The position numbers were made by a program, and so were the translations under genes. A DNA stretch of 64,000 bases from Branchiostoma lanceolatum (Eukaryota > Chordata > Leptocardii > Amphioxiformes > Branchiostomatidae). Shown piece by piece: positions 21,175 to 32,900 of this stretch. The notes under the pieces were generated by a model. That model had not been told where the DNA came from. It saw only the letters and a program-made list of their open reading frames with translations, and did not search any database. Position 1 is the stretch's first letter. Every line of letters begins with the position of its first letter. The stretch spans positions 10,442,734 through 10,506,733 of the forward strand of contig NC_089738.1 in NCBI RefSeq assembly GCF_035083965.1. The letters run 5' to 3'.

Positions 21175-24100
21175 CTAGTTCTTGCACTTGTTCCTCTTGG
21201 AGGTGTCTTTAATTTTGAGGATCTTGAAGAGGTTGCCTATCCTCTCCTTGCAGTTGTTGGTGCACATGTCCTGTAGGTTGGTCTCACGCCGCTTCAGTTT
21301 TCTCACTCGACCTGAATGTTAAGAAAAGGGAGGTCTGTGTTTCAATGAACTTACAAGGAAAATGTGGCATTTGCTAATAATAGAAATTACAATATATAGT
21401 AAAAAATGCACATGCAATACTTTACATTTGTAATTTGTTTTCAAGCAGTCTTTGCTACACCTTTATAAGGTACATGACTGTTCAACCTCAGAAGGATGTT
21501 AAAGAATATTACAACACACTTTTAAAAAAGCTATCTAGTCTGAAACCAGTTACAAACTGGAATATTCTATGATGAGGGGACAATATCTTTACCGGTTCTA
21601 CATTCAATGGACCTATATATAGTACATAATTACATCACAATTTGTTTACCGCAAGGAATGCCGACATGGGACACATGAGAAGACTTTGCATTGTCCAGCA
21701 TTTTTTCTAATTCTAAGGACATGTCACTTTGGCAAGCTTAAGTTCTGTCTTAAATAAATGTGCATGTTAACTAGCTGATTATATGTATGTTTTCTGGCAT
21801 AGCAGATACACATGGCAAGTTAACTAGAAACAAGTAAATATTACACACTTTCAGCTGTAGCCCCAAGGAGTTTATACTGGCCCTGTTTGTCATTCTTCTG
21901 GATTTCTTCAAACTCTTTCGTTGTCAGCCTCACAATCTTAAAGATTCGGATGATTCCTTGAATTCAAAGTAAAGGACAGAAAGGAAGAAAAATACATTCT
22001 TAGATTAGTTAATATAGAAATGTGTTGTTCGTATTGGGGACAATTAACCAACTTTTTGGAACAGAGCCCTATGGACATGATGCTGTTGATGCGACTTATA
22101 TGTAGCATTTGACATATAAAGCTATTTATTGACAACATTACTTTGTTAATCCTTTGACAAACAAAATGTTCATTACTCACAACTTTTTCATGTTATAAAG
22201 TGTCCTGCTACGTTACCTCTCAAACAATGCAAAATTGATTTGTGCCAAAATGTTGCCTCAGCAGGGTACGACAGTATACAAAAATAAAGGTAAAATCCCA
22301 CACAGTATGTGCATGTTGTATACCCACCTTGTATAACCTCCCATACATGTAGCATGTTGTACAACCCACCTTGTATAACCCCTCATACATGTAGCATGTT
22401 GTACAACCCACCTTGTATAACCCCTCATACATGTAGCATGTTGTACAACCTACCTTGTATAACCTCCCATACATGTAGCTCCACCATCTCCTGTTTGACG
22501 TTCTCCAGTGCGTACTTGTGCGACTGTGTGGCGTGTTCCGGCTGCGGCTGGTACGAGTACACAAGATGCGTCTCTCTTCTCTTCAAGCACGGCTTCGTTC
22601 CTTGTCTCCTCGTCCCCTTTTTCTCATCTTTTCCACGTGGTTTCGGCGGACGTTCCAGGATCGCTTGTTCCGATGTCTCTCCGTTGAGCATTATGGGACC
22701 TTCTGTCGTCATAAGCGATTCAAGTTCACCTGCCGCTATAGAAGTGCAGACAAGATATTTAGCTTAGCTGTTCATAACATGATAATGTGTCTTCTTGTTA
22801 TATAGGGCCTCCATCAGTCAATATGATGGTAAAATCCTAAGATATCAGCCCTACAGCTTTGGCTATGGCTAAACAGTCCTATATGAGATTGGCAGTCTCA
22901 TAGGGCCACATACACTGTAGGGCACATCTGTAAGCCGACTCAGGTCTGTTGCAAGGTTCCTGTCTTCTTTTAGTGCTAAATAATGCAGGGTCCCAGCCTC
23001 TAGCACAGTGTAAACAAGAAGTATGTATTTACAATGATACTAAATTAAATACAAATTAGAATTAGAATTATTATAATAGAGATAATGATGATAGGAGATG
23101 CACAATGATACTACTGTAGTTCAAACAATGGCATTTCCAAACAAAACTTGCACCCTATTTTGTATCTGTAGCATACCCGATGTGTAATAACAAAATATAG
23201 CTTACTTCTTGTTTTAGTTTTTCTTTCATGAAAACAATAAGTGAAAGGTTGACCTCACCAACACAGGCGCTGCAGCATTTTCCCGGCACTTTCCTGGGGT
23301 TCTGACAGGGCAAGTCTGAGTCCGGAGGACAGGATACTCTATTACAAGTGGTCTTACTGTCCTGGGGAGGGGGAGGGAGAAGAATATAAGCATCAGGCCA
23401 CCTGGAAACTACCTGCATATGACTTTCCCTACTACCATCTGCTGGGATATTTGATGGTGGTTAAAAAATTAAAACTGTGTAAGGACTAAGTGTTTGTGCT
23501 TGGGGGAGGGTGTAGAAATGTTAATTTTTAAGTCAACATTTAATGAATTTTAGATGAAATCAAAATTTGTTATATGTAACGTTAGAACATTTCTGACATT
23601 ACACAGGAAAAGGGGCATCATAGTAAACTGTAGTACTTTTGTAAAAACATTATTCTCATCTATTGTGCAACTCTACATGTAAAAACCCTGGCACTTACAT
23701 TGCAGTTACAGACGACGCATTTCATCTGGCCAAAAGGAACCAAGTTTGGGTGCCACTTCTCTCCATGGGAGTATGTCTGTCCACTTGATACACAAACTGG
23801 GAAGAAGAAAAATAATGTAAATGACATAATTATCAACTATGGGTAACCAAAACGGGGGCAAATTACAATCTCAATGTAGATAGTGTATTAATTGTTCTAT
23901 TCTGGACATTTGAAAAATCTTATCACTATGTTGTAATTTTTATAGCAAAGAATGGCTTACTTCTTCCTATTCTGTTGGTGTTGTTGTTGGCCAAGATGAT
24001 ATTCACTCGAGTCTGGGAGCCTGCAACGCCTTTCAGTTCCGGTAGAGGGTGCTCGAAATTAGCCTCTGGATCGTTCTGGATTCTCTGCTCCTGCGTGTCG

Positions 24101-24866
24101 TCGTACTCTTCCACTTCGTACGCCTCTTCGTCTCTGATCGGAGTTTTGGCTTTTTCTGCAAGAGAGTTGGTTGTGATATTTCCAACTAGACGTTGGAAGG
24201 AAAGATCATCGTTACTAAAGAAAGAAAAGGAAAGGAAATGCGTGGAAGAGGCGTATTACAACTTCTGATTTTAATCAATATTGTCAAAGATCTGAAAATA
24301 ACAAAAAAATGTTAAGTTTGTTTTAAGAATGACAAAAAGAACTCACTTGGACATTGAAGACAGCAAGAGTCGGCTAGTTGGATCGGGTTGGGGCATTGTG
24401 GCACGGTGCAAGTCTTTAGTGCACAGAAAACGTTCCCTTCCTGTAAGTAGATGACGGGGGACAAAAAGAAAACATACACATATTTAGCCTTAATGCCACA
24501 GTAAAATTGTTCGCACGACATTCTCTGCAGACTTTAAATCTAATGCAAGAGCGCAGCAAAAGAAACAAGATGGTAGAAAAACATGATTAAATTTTCAAAC
24601 GAACGTTGTGATAAGAATTGAAGAGAAAAAACATGGTATCACAGCCAACAAGAAGTCTTTCATTCCTGTATTCAAAAAGTGCACAAAGTGACACAAGTGT
24701 TGTAGCCTTGTATTAATTAACACGTTGGCAACTACCCTCAAGAAATTCCATCAAGAACCTTCTTGGTTTTATCATATCGAAAGAAAAGAAGTTAACGACG
24801 ATTTTGATGATTTCATAGACTATGATAGGGTTAGGAAGTTGAAATAACGCTGTATTGCATACAATC

Positions 24867-24952
<86 letters not shown>

Positions 24953-27900
24953 TCACTCACACAAACACTACATCACGCAGTAAAGAACGAATTGTTACCG
25001 AACAAGAGCAGTGAACACACTGGCTCTCCGTCTGCAGCATGAAGACGCCGTCACTGCGGAAGCTCTCCCCGTGCTGGTACGTGCGGCCCTTGAACTCACA
25101 CTGCTGGCCCTGGTAAGGCGCCGTTGTCGGGGCGGGCGTAGTTACTTCTGCAAGGGTTCAACATAAAGTACATGACATATAATTGGCAAATATAATCCCT
25201 TCCAGAACAACTACGCTGGCCATAGGAAGAATATTGAAGAAGAAGACCTTTATTGTACATTTTTTGCCAGAGGAGTTTGGCAACCACAGGGTTTCATTGG
25301 ACACCGCAGATGGGGAAATGTTAACCCCCCACGGACTGACTCTCATGGACAAGAATTTTTGCCAAATTCTACGATCCGTACCGCCGTAGAAAGGCCTTGT
25401 GGGGACTAAGTCGAAGATATGATCTTCTTGGGTTAAGTAGTGCTACTATACATTAACAAATGTTTACTGTAAAGTAAATAACACATTAGCTTAGCTCTTC
25501 AACATAAGATTTAAACTATATAGGCAATATGTTTGTTTTTAAGTCTTCAGAAATTATTTCCTGGCTTTACATTTGCATCAAGTTATATGCTAATGAAATT
25601 AAACCTGCGTTCGGTGACTCTACCTTTCACCACCACACGATTGTTAGAAATTCACTAGATTGTCACTAGACTGTCACTTGACCGTCAGTAGACTGCCATT
25701 GCACTGTTACTAGACTGTCACTGGATCGACACTAGATTGTCACTAGACTGTCACTTGACTGTCAGTAGACTGTCATTGCACTGTCACTAGACTGTCACTG
25801 GATCGACACTAGATTGACACTAAACGTTACCCTACTGCTTCGTACCTGGGCATCGTCTGCAGCATTCTCCCGGCAGGTAGACGGGGTTATCACAGGTCAC
25901 TTTAGGACAGTCGTCTGACAGACAGCTGACGGTGCCATCCTGTGGTAGAGGGGAGGGGAACAGATAACTATATAGTCACACAGTAATTAAGTTTCAATTA
26001 TCAAGTAGATGGGGAAAGGAAAGAGTTATGACACAAGGCGATAAGATAAAAGACAAAAGATTTCATTTCTAGAGATTAGCCATATGCCCTGTTTACATTT
26101 CCGCTAGGAAACAATATGTCAAGATAACATTTTGAAAACAAGTAACAAGGCATAAATGACTAAATACATACATTGGATCCTCGTTCCCTACATGGTTAGT
26201 TATAGGGATATCCGGGAATTGGGGCTGGCTAAGTTTCAAATTATCCCCTTTTCAGTGTATACTTTTTGATATAGTAAAAGTCCTAACTACATGCAGAAAA
26301 GGTTAGTTTTCACAAAGTTAGTACTCGTTAACATGGTAAAATCTATAGTTTGTGTTGACAAACAACAAACTGTGGACAAACAAACAAACTGTCATTTACC
26401 TCTTTGCAGATGCAAGTGATGCAATAGACGTAGCCAATGGGAAGTAAGAACGGGTGCCACGTGTCCCCGTCTACGTATTCCTTCCCGTCAAACCGACACA
26501 CCCTCCGTATGACGTCATCTAGGGGCAGACATCAGTGTCAGGGACGTTTGGTAAAAGCCGCACATTTTCAAACACAAAATAATAATTAGCGTTATTTTGT
26601 AAACATTCCTGTGCATCTGCTTTCTGTCATTACCTGTCAGCGTACGGATTTTCAGTAAAGCCCCGGTTACGCATAGCCGAGCATGGCTCCCGACCACTAG
26701 CCAACCAAGGTTGGCGGAAGGTTGGGAGAAGTCTTACAAGTTATAGATTAAGAGTCAAATTTGACTCCTTAGCACGCCCTGACCGCTACTGACTTACTCC
26801 CAACCACCAGCCAACCCATTCCAGACCTCCCGTCCACAGCCGAATGTTTTCAAAACATTTTGCTGGCGCAGCCGAACACCAGCCAACCTCGCAGAATACC
26901 AGCCAACCACAGCCGACCTAGGTCCCAAACCAATCCCAACCATGGTTGGGGAATGTCGGAAGGCCATGTTCGGCTATGTGTAATCGGGGCGTAAGGCTAC
27001 TGTCACATGAGGCAGGATAACAACAACAGATCGAGGACATTCTTGGGACAGTCGTATATTTGTCGTACAACAGTCGGCTGTCTTTGACGGAAAATGTTGT
27101 CGCAGATCATTGTCAGCTGTCAGTTCTGTCATAGCCTAACTGATATTCAGACAACATTGCGTAAGACGTGGCTGCCCTTAGTTTTTCTCAATCATTATTG
27201 TGAATAGCTCTAAATGATCATGTAACTTTTCTTTGATGTCTATTATAAACCATGTATAATCTACGAACTTGTGAAATGACAGAGACACATTTTACTGAGC
27301 ATTGTTAGAAATTAAAAAAAAATCAATTATAAAATTCAAAAGATGAACATACAAGTAAGCTGCTTCGTCCGCTTTCCTAAAGTAGCAAGTAAACTTTGCG
27401 AGACGTTTTTTTTTTATAGATTGAGTTCACCAAAGCCCTGGTAAGCAGACTGGTCCTAAACTTCCTTTAACAAGTGCACTTCACTTCTTATGAGTTTTCT
27501 GGACCTGAAACTAAATTTGCCGGGTGCATTGTTTTACGTGGCGGAGTTATGGGGAACAGTTTAAAACGCAATTGCGACTGTCCTATATAAAATAATCGTA
27601 ATCTTTCTATATCTGGTAAATGTTTATCACTGGCGATAATTCTTATAGTTTCTACCAGACTGACTGCGCCGGCTATAGAGAGAATAATTTGACACCATAG
27701 GTTTTCATTTGCAGGTGAAATATTAACCTTCCTTGCCAATTATTCAAAATATTCTTTTTTGCCGAATTTTACGATTCGCACCCCCGTAGGAAGGCCTGGT
27801 GGAAGCTAGATACTTTTTGCTATCATATCTGTTACAAAAATTGGTTTGTATAATCTTGCTATCGTATCTGTTACATAAACTGGGTTGTATGTCGGCACCA

Positions 27901-29980
27901 CGTATACGGGCTCAGTCACAATCGCCGTACGTACGACGTACGACAGCAAATTGATTGCATTTCGCGGAGGTGTCGTACAGAAGTCGTTTTCCTTGTGGCG
28001 GAAATGTTTTCTGTCCATAGATCCCTGTCGGCTTCCCTTATGTCGTAACGTTGCTGAAATTCGTACAAAAATCGCTCGACGACCATGACGTGTCCCCGAC
28101 CAAGACACAACCGCAAGCGAACAATTTGGACAACATACATTTGCATGAATTTCATCCTGACCTTATAATTACGGCTACCGATGTGTACAGCATATGCGGT
28201 TTTAACGGTGTTTCTCACTCTGATATTACTTCCACATTTAACCTAATTTGAAAGCAGTTTTACAACCATATTAACGCTTTGAAACGGTGTTCCGTATGTT
28301 GTCTGCCATTTGTGTCGTTCTATAAAATTGTTACATCATCACAAACAAATCTTCACCAACAAAGAGGTTCGAGCTCGAAGACCTTTCTTTTCGCGACGTG
28401 TGAGGCCAATGACATCTTCGGTGTTTTGAGGCATCTTTGCCGTTAAATCGTTCCAATTTTCCCCGTGATTTGCCGCCCTTTCAGTCCCACAGATGGTGTT
28501 CTTTTACGACCAACTAAACGCCACCTCGGTAACTGCTCGGTACATAGTCGTAAAATGTCCTCACCATAGCGCCTCCTTGGTGACCGCAAACCTTGAATAA
28601 AAAATCCGTTTTATGACCGTTTTCAGATGTAATTCCGACAGTTATCGAGATGGAAATCATGCTAAAAACTCTTTGTGTTTTTACTGTGTTGGAACGTTTG
28701 CCTTTACGGAAGGTTTTATAGTTTGTGTATTAGGAACAAACACGAGGGATTTCGTATTTTAGTGGAACTGGGTTAAACTATATGCGAGCAAGAAGCCCGT
28801 ATCTAGATCAACGGGTTTTGTAAAGGTGGAGGTTCAAAATAACCATCCCATAGATTCAACATCATACTGATGAACTACAAAGTAACAACTTTTTCTGAGA
28901 AATCATGAAATAGCTTACGGAATAAACCCGATAACGGAACCTACGATACGTTTGAGAATTTCATTTCAATTCTACATCATTACGTAAATGGATATTGTTT
29001 GTAACCGGACTCAAATAATATGACTGGTCCCCATATAATCCAGAATTCGTTAGATAAAACGATGCAATAAACAGTGGGCTGAGATTAATTCATTATTATT
29101 CATGACGATTCCAGTGTGCAAGCTATTTCCTCCGAGTTTCGTGGAAAACGCTCTTGTAGTGACGTACCTTAACCGTGTATTCACATGGTCTCTAATAGAA
29201 AATCCTGGCTTTTTATACTTGTGCAAAACATTGAATAAAAGCCGCGCTCTCTCTTGCGTGAAAAACAGGATTTGCGCTCTTAATGAACGCATCAGTAGTT
29301 CACATTCTCAGGCCCTGCCGCATTAGATGTTTAGGGCCCACAGGGTGCCTTATCCCGGCAAAATGCGCGGCGCTTTTTCCGTGCCTTTTGTGCATTTCCG
29401 GGTCTTAATCAAGTTAACAGGGGGTTATACGACCTTATTGGACTATAAAACGGGCGGGGCACAAATGGGATGGACTCGACAGCTGTCAATTAGATCGATC
29501 ATCAAGTAAAGATGGGAAAATCCAATCTCACATCCCACAAAAACATGCCACAGATTTGGACAACTCAACCGACCGTTTTTCTAGAGAAACAATGACTTTA
29601 ACGACGCCATATACGACTTCTTTAAAAGTGCATAATTCTTCCTTCTCACGCTGCTCTGAGCTCTTAATGGAAGCTACTTTATCTCTTAATAAAATAAAAT
29701 GGCATGGTTTGGGTTTTTATGCAGTTTGTTTTGGAATCATGTTATGGACTTAAAAACCACAGGTTTTATAGTCGAAAAATATTGGTATAAATTAGTGAAT
29801 CAGCAGGATCGTATTAACATTTTCTTTGTCCGTTACAAAAATGTTGAAAAAAGGAAGTTGTTGCGATGCTGGGAAACCAAGCAAAGACATATCTTAAGGC
29901 TACTGACCTTTTTCTACGACGTCGGAAGCTTGCGTCGATCGCGTCAGCGCCGTCAAAGCCAAGAAGGCGAGCCATACCAT
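21175..29980 (-). CDS. CHRDL: Chordin-like protein, secreted BMP antagonist (11 exons, 481 aa)
   Basis: Exons in order: 29908-29980, 26400-26518, 25846-25939, 24999-25147, 24347-24440, 23961-24155, 23699-23796, 23259-23361, 22454-22729, 21849-21956, 21175-21311; all junctions keep frame. Exon 1 gives a signal peptide ([18 protein letters not shown]). Three von Willebrand C domains are each split over two exons by a phase-0 intron: VWC1 from residue 32 ([16 protein letters not shown] ... GECCRRC), VWC2 ~106-175 ([14 protein letters not shown] ... CCLQC), VWC3 ~242-308 ([14 protein letters not shown] ... GKCCSAC). An acidic linker ([11 protein letters not shown]) separates VWC2 and VWC3. The C-terminal part ([46 protein letters not shown]) matches the region found in vertebrate CHRDL1/2 but not in other VWC proteins. 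Vertebrate members bind BMPs extracellularly; length is close to theirs (429-456 aa). It is an orthologue of the CHRDL1/2 pair rather than of one of them. Confidence 0.95.
22325..22480 (-). repeat. 42-bp minisatellite duplicating a CHRDL exon end and its splice donor
   Basis: CACCTTGTATAACC starts at 22325, 22367 and 22409, and as TACCTTGTATAACC at 22451. The 22451 copy contains the true 3' end of CHRDL exon 9 and its donor (CAAG/GTAGG). The three downstream intronic copies each carry a similar sequence with a CAAG/GTGGG donor. Reading past the true donor reaches a TGA where the exon copy has the TGG of VELHVWEV. Confidence 0.9.
24869..24960. repeat. (AC)n microsatellite
   Basis: About 80 bp of AC dinucleotides followed by CACT repeats, in CHRDL intron 4, 40 bp from the VWC2 exon donor. 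Confidence 0.95.
25190..25440. repeat. Dispersed repeat family B, copy 1
   Basis: Shares TTTTTGCCAAATTCTACGAT, then CCGTAGAAAGGCCTTGTGG, with the block at 27.57-27.81 kb in CHRDL intron 1, and also upstream similarity around GTTTCATT...GAAATGTTAACC. Non-coding; structure unknown. Confidence 0.6.
25652..25832. repeat. Minisatellite of ACTAGACTGTC units
   Basis: Imperfect 11-bp units (CACTAGACTGT, CACTTGACTGT, CAGTAGACTGT, CATTGCACTGT) arranged in a higher-order repeat of about 88 bp that is present twice. It begins about 13 bp past the donor of the VWC1 second exon. Confidence 0.85.
26659..26991. mobile_element. PIF/Harbinger-like MITE, 333 bp, TAA target duplication
   Basis: Left end AGCCCCGGTTACGCATAGCC and reverse-complemented right end CGCCCCGATTACACATAGCC form a ~28-bp terminal inverted repeat that continues GARCATGG. 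TAA flanks both sides (26656-26658 and 26992-26994). A 3-bp TWA duplication and this type of terminal repeat are hallmarks of PIF/Harbinger elements. The interior is rich in AGCCAACC / GGTTGG and has no ORF. It lies in CHRDL intron 1. Confidence 0.85.
27570..27810. repeat. Dispersed repeat family B, copy 2
   Basis: Contains TTTTTTGCCGAATTTTACGA, then CCCCGTAGGAAGGCCTGGTGG, parallel to the copy at 25.2-25.4 kb. Confidence 0.55.
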
Positions 29981-32900
29981 CGTCGTAGTCTTCAGTCTTT
30001 CAGAGGTACACAACAACAACAACAACAATGACAACAACATCCAACGACAATTAGTACGGCAGTGACCATTGGTTAGATGAGTATCCAGACAGACGGGTAC
30101 TGGTGGACAGCTAGCCGCAGCTGGCTGGATGAATCACTGATGAGGTTCTTTCTCTATCTGGTGTCAAAGGAAGGCTTTCAGGACGCGAGTGAGCAGAGTC
30201 TATAGGTGGTTCCGCACGCTTGGATGGTCTGTCAGTTCAGGGCATCATGTTTTTACCCGCTCTATGGTGAGTTCAGCGAATACTTAATTCAAAGGGCATC
30301 CGATGGTGAAGTCACGCCCGCAAAATTGGTCTCCGGGAAAAAGGGCAGATTTGTTGTTCGCCTTCTCGTCTTTTTTTTTCTTTTCACATCCGGTAGAAAA
30401 GATGATATCACGTTTTTCTAAGTCTGTTGTTGATAGTTCTTGAAAGTGGTTGTTGTTGGGTCCTGGATAATCCTCAAGGAATGGCAACGATTCCTCTTCT
30501 GTGTCGACACGGATCCTTCGCTGGAAGTACAGGACAGGAAAACGTTAGGCTACTTTTAAGAAAATCGCAAGAGCTGTGTCCCTTTACCCCGCGTAAGAAA
30601 CGAGAGAAGGAGGGAGAGGGGTAAGAAACAATATAATCCGTACACTGGATACTAAAGGTGCAGCGATAGCCTTTTCCCTCGGACAAAATCAATGCTCTCG
30701 GTCCTCGCACTTTCCGCCCAATTTTCCACGGTCTTCAGTCAACAATCCTGTCCTTGGGAATAGTCCAGAGAGGGAGGGTCCCTTAAAAGGTCGCCCGCTG
30801 TCGGACACTTCGAACTCTTTCTCACAGAACACCCGGCTTTAAATGCGTGACAATCATCCGACGCGACGTCGCGGCGAGGCCGACTGCAATGCGCGTCCGA
30901 AAAAGTTAATTCAATTAGCATAAAGTCTCTGAGCCCCGACAATATGACAGCCTTGGGAGACCAGTCCCAACCACGAGGTTACGTTGAAAAAAAAACCGCC
31001 GCGCGGACGAGAGACTAAAAGGCGACATGTTCTGTTTTTTTAGACGAGGGCTATCTTGATGTTCTACATGTAGAGACGCTCTCGCCTTGAGAGACGGAGA
31101 TTTTGAACACTGATGTCTGAGATTTGATTTCAGGGCTAGAATTCCGTAGTCTATGATAAGTGGTGTATCGAGACAACAAACCAACAGATAGCCAGGCCCT
31201 TAATTGTATAAACCTCCGATTTAAAACTTTACCCTACGCTCACCATGAAAACAAATACGGTAAGCACGCTTTTTAATTGAATTAGTCGAATACCTTCTGT
31301 GCAATTTTGATCTCAATGTTTAGAAGTTCTTTTAGAAGCCATTTTTTCGTATAGACCGTAGCTGTAAACAAAGAGTTGACAAAAGGTTTTCAAACAAAGA
31401 CGGAAATCCCTGCTATCGCCGGCTTTATCTCAGGAGGCATCGACTCGGTATTGTTGCGCCATCTTTATTCCCTCTAAGTTGTTTGCGTACACGGGAGTTA
31501 AGCCCATTGACATGTTTCCCCGCCCAATTGTTTATAGCGTCAACATCATAAGTGGTACCAGTCGCCAGAGCTCAATGTTGCCCACCCCCATTTTGTCCAC
31601 CCTGTAATATCTAACCCAGCTGTTTAAAGCTAGAATTGTTGATTTACAATTGAAGCTGTTTTAAACTGTGCTTAATACAGTTTTTCCGGTGCTTTTGCAA
31701 TTGCATGTTTGCGTAGCACCACAAAAACTGTTATACTTTGTTCGCGTTTATCTTTTCAACGTTAACATTATTTTATTAATCAAAAGGATGGGTTTATATT
31801 TATGTCTATGTCTTCGACTGATAGCATCTAAAATGATTCATAAATCAACTGTAACTTTTTCTTTTTCCTACTTTTTTGTGTATATGTAGGGGCTACCTCT
31901 AGGCAAACGTAGAATTCCAGTGTGAGTTTATTGCAGGTCAGCATTCCATTGTAACTTGACCTCACCCCTTGGGTCTATCCAAAATACCTGACAATCGTAT
32001 CGCTTTATCAGATCGAGCTAGTACCCCAAAAAAATCCAGGAAAACATTTAGTGCTGCACACAAATTTAAAACAAACAAAAAATGTCCAGATTTTTTTCTG
32101 ATTTCTTGCAATTACGTGTGAAATACTGACAGAGTGGGGATTAAAAGAAAAGCCCCGCCTACCTATTTCAGTCTCTCGCCAGTCGGCCTCGCCCACTTCT
32201 CGGCGCCCCCTCGATTTAAACCGACGCCGCAGCCCTGTCGCCGTCTCTATTGGCGAGCGTCTCGACAGGTAATAGACTACAAGAAATGCCGTAATTAAAG
32301 AGTGTTGATACAAGTGAAAAGCTGGCGCCGAGGAATGCCGACGGCTTCCGACGTTTCTGGTATTCATTTCTCTGCCATTTGCGTAAAACCCTGGTCCATC
32401 TAAGCTGTGACGAAATTCACATTTTCTCTAAACACAGTGTTTGCGTGTGTTTCATTTCACAAGGAAAAAATATATTTTTGTCATACATTTTGGGTACAGA
32501 AAATGTTTACATTTTTCAACGCCGTAGATTTACGACATTTGTGAAGAACTGTGTAGTACTTTAAGTTTTTGGTATTTTGACAAAAAAATGCCTACTTAAA
32601 GGCGTCTTGTTGGTCACATATGGCTTTGGCAGTTTCTAAGAATGCTTGCTGTATTTTTGACATCTTGAATTTCTTGAAGCAAAAGACAAGTTCGTCGCAC
32701 GTTAGCTACCGGAAATACGATGTTTTTCGGATCAGTGCTGATTGTAGTCAGGTAAGCTGGCGAGATTTTGGGTCAAGACTTTGCCCATTGTTATCCTCCT
32801 AACTAGTTATTTTGTGAGCTTTACAAATAATGCTTTGGGGACAGTTGGATCGTACGGAGCTTTCCGTAATGTTAACGTTTCAATCCAGTCAACTTCCTTT

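Noticed and set aside
22325-22480. CRISPR-like array of 42-bp repeats
   Set aside because: Units are contiguous without spacers and lie in a eukaryotic intron; it is a minisatellite.
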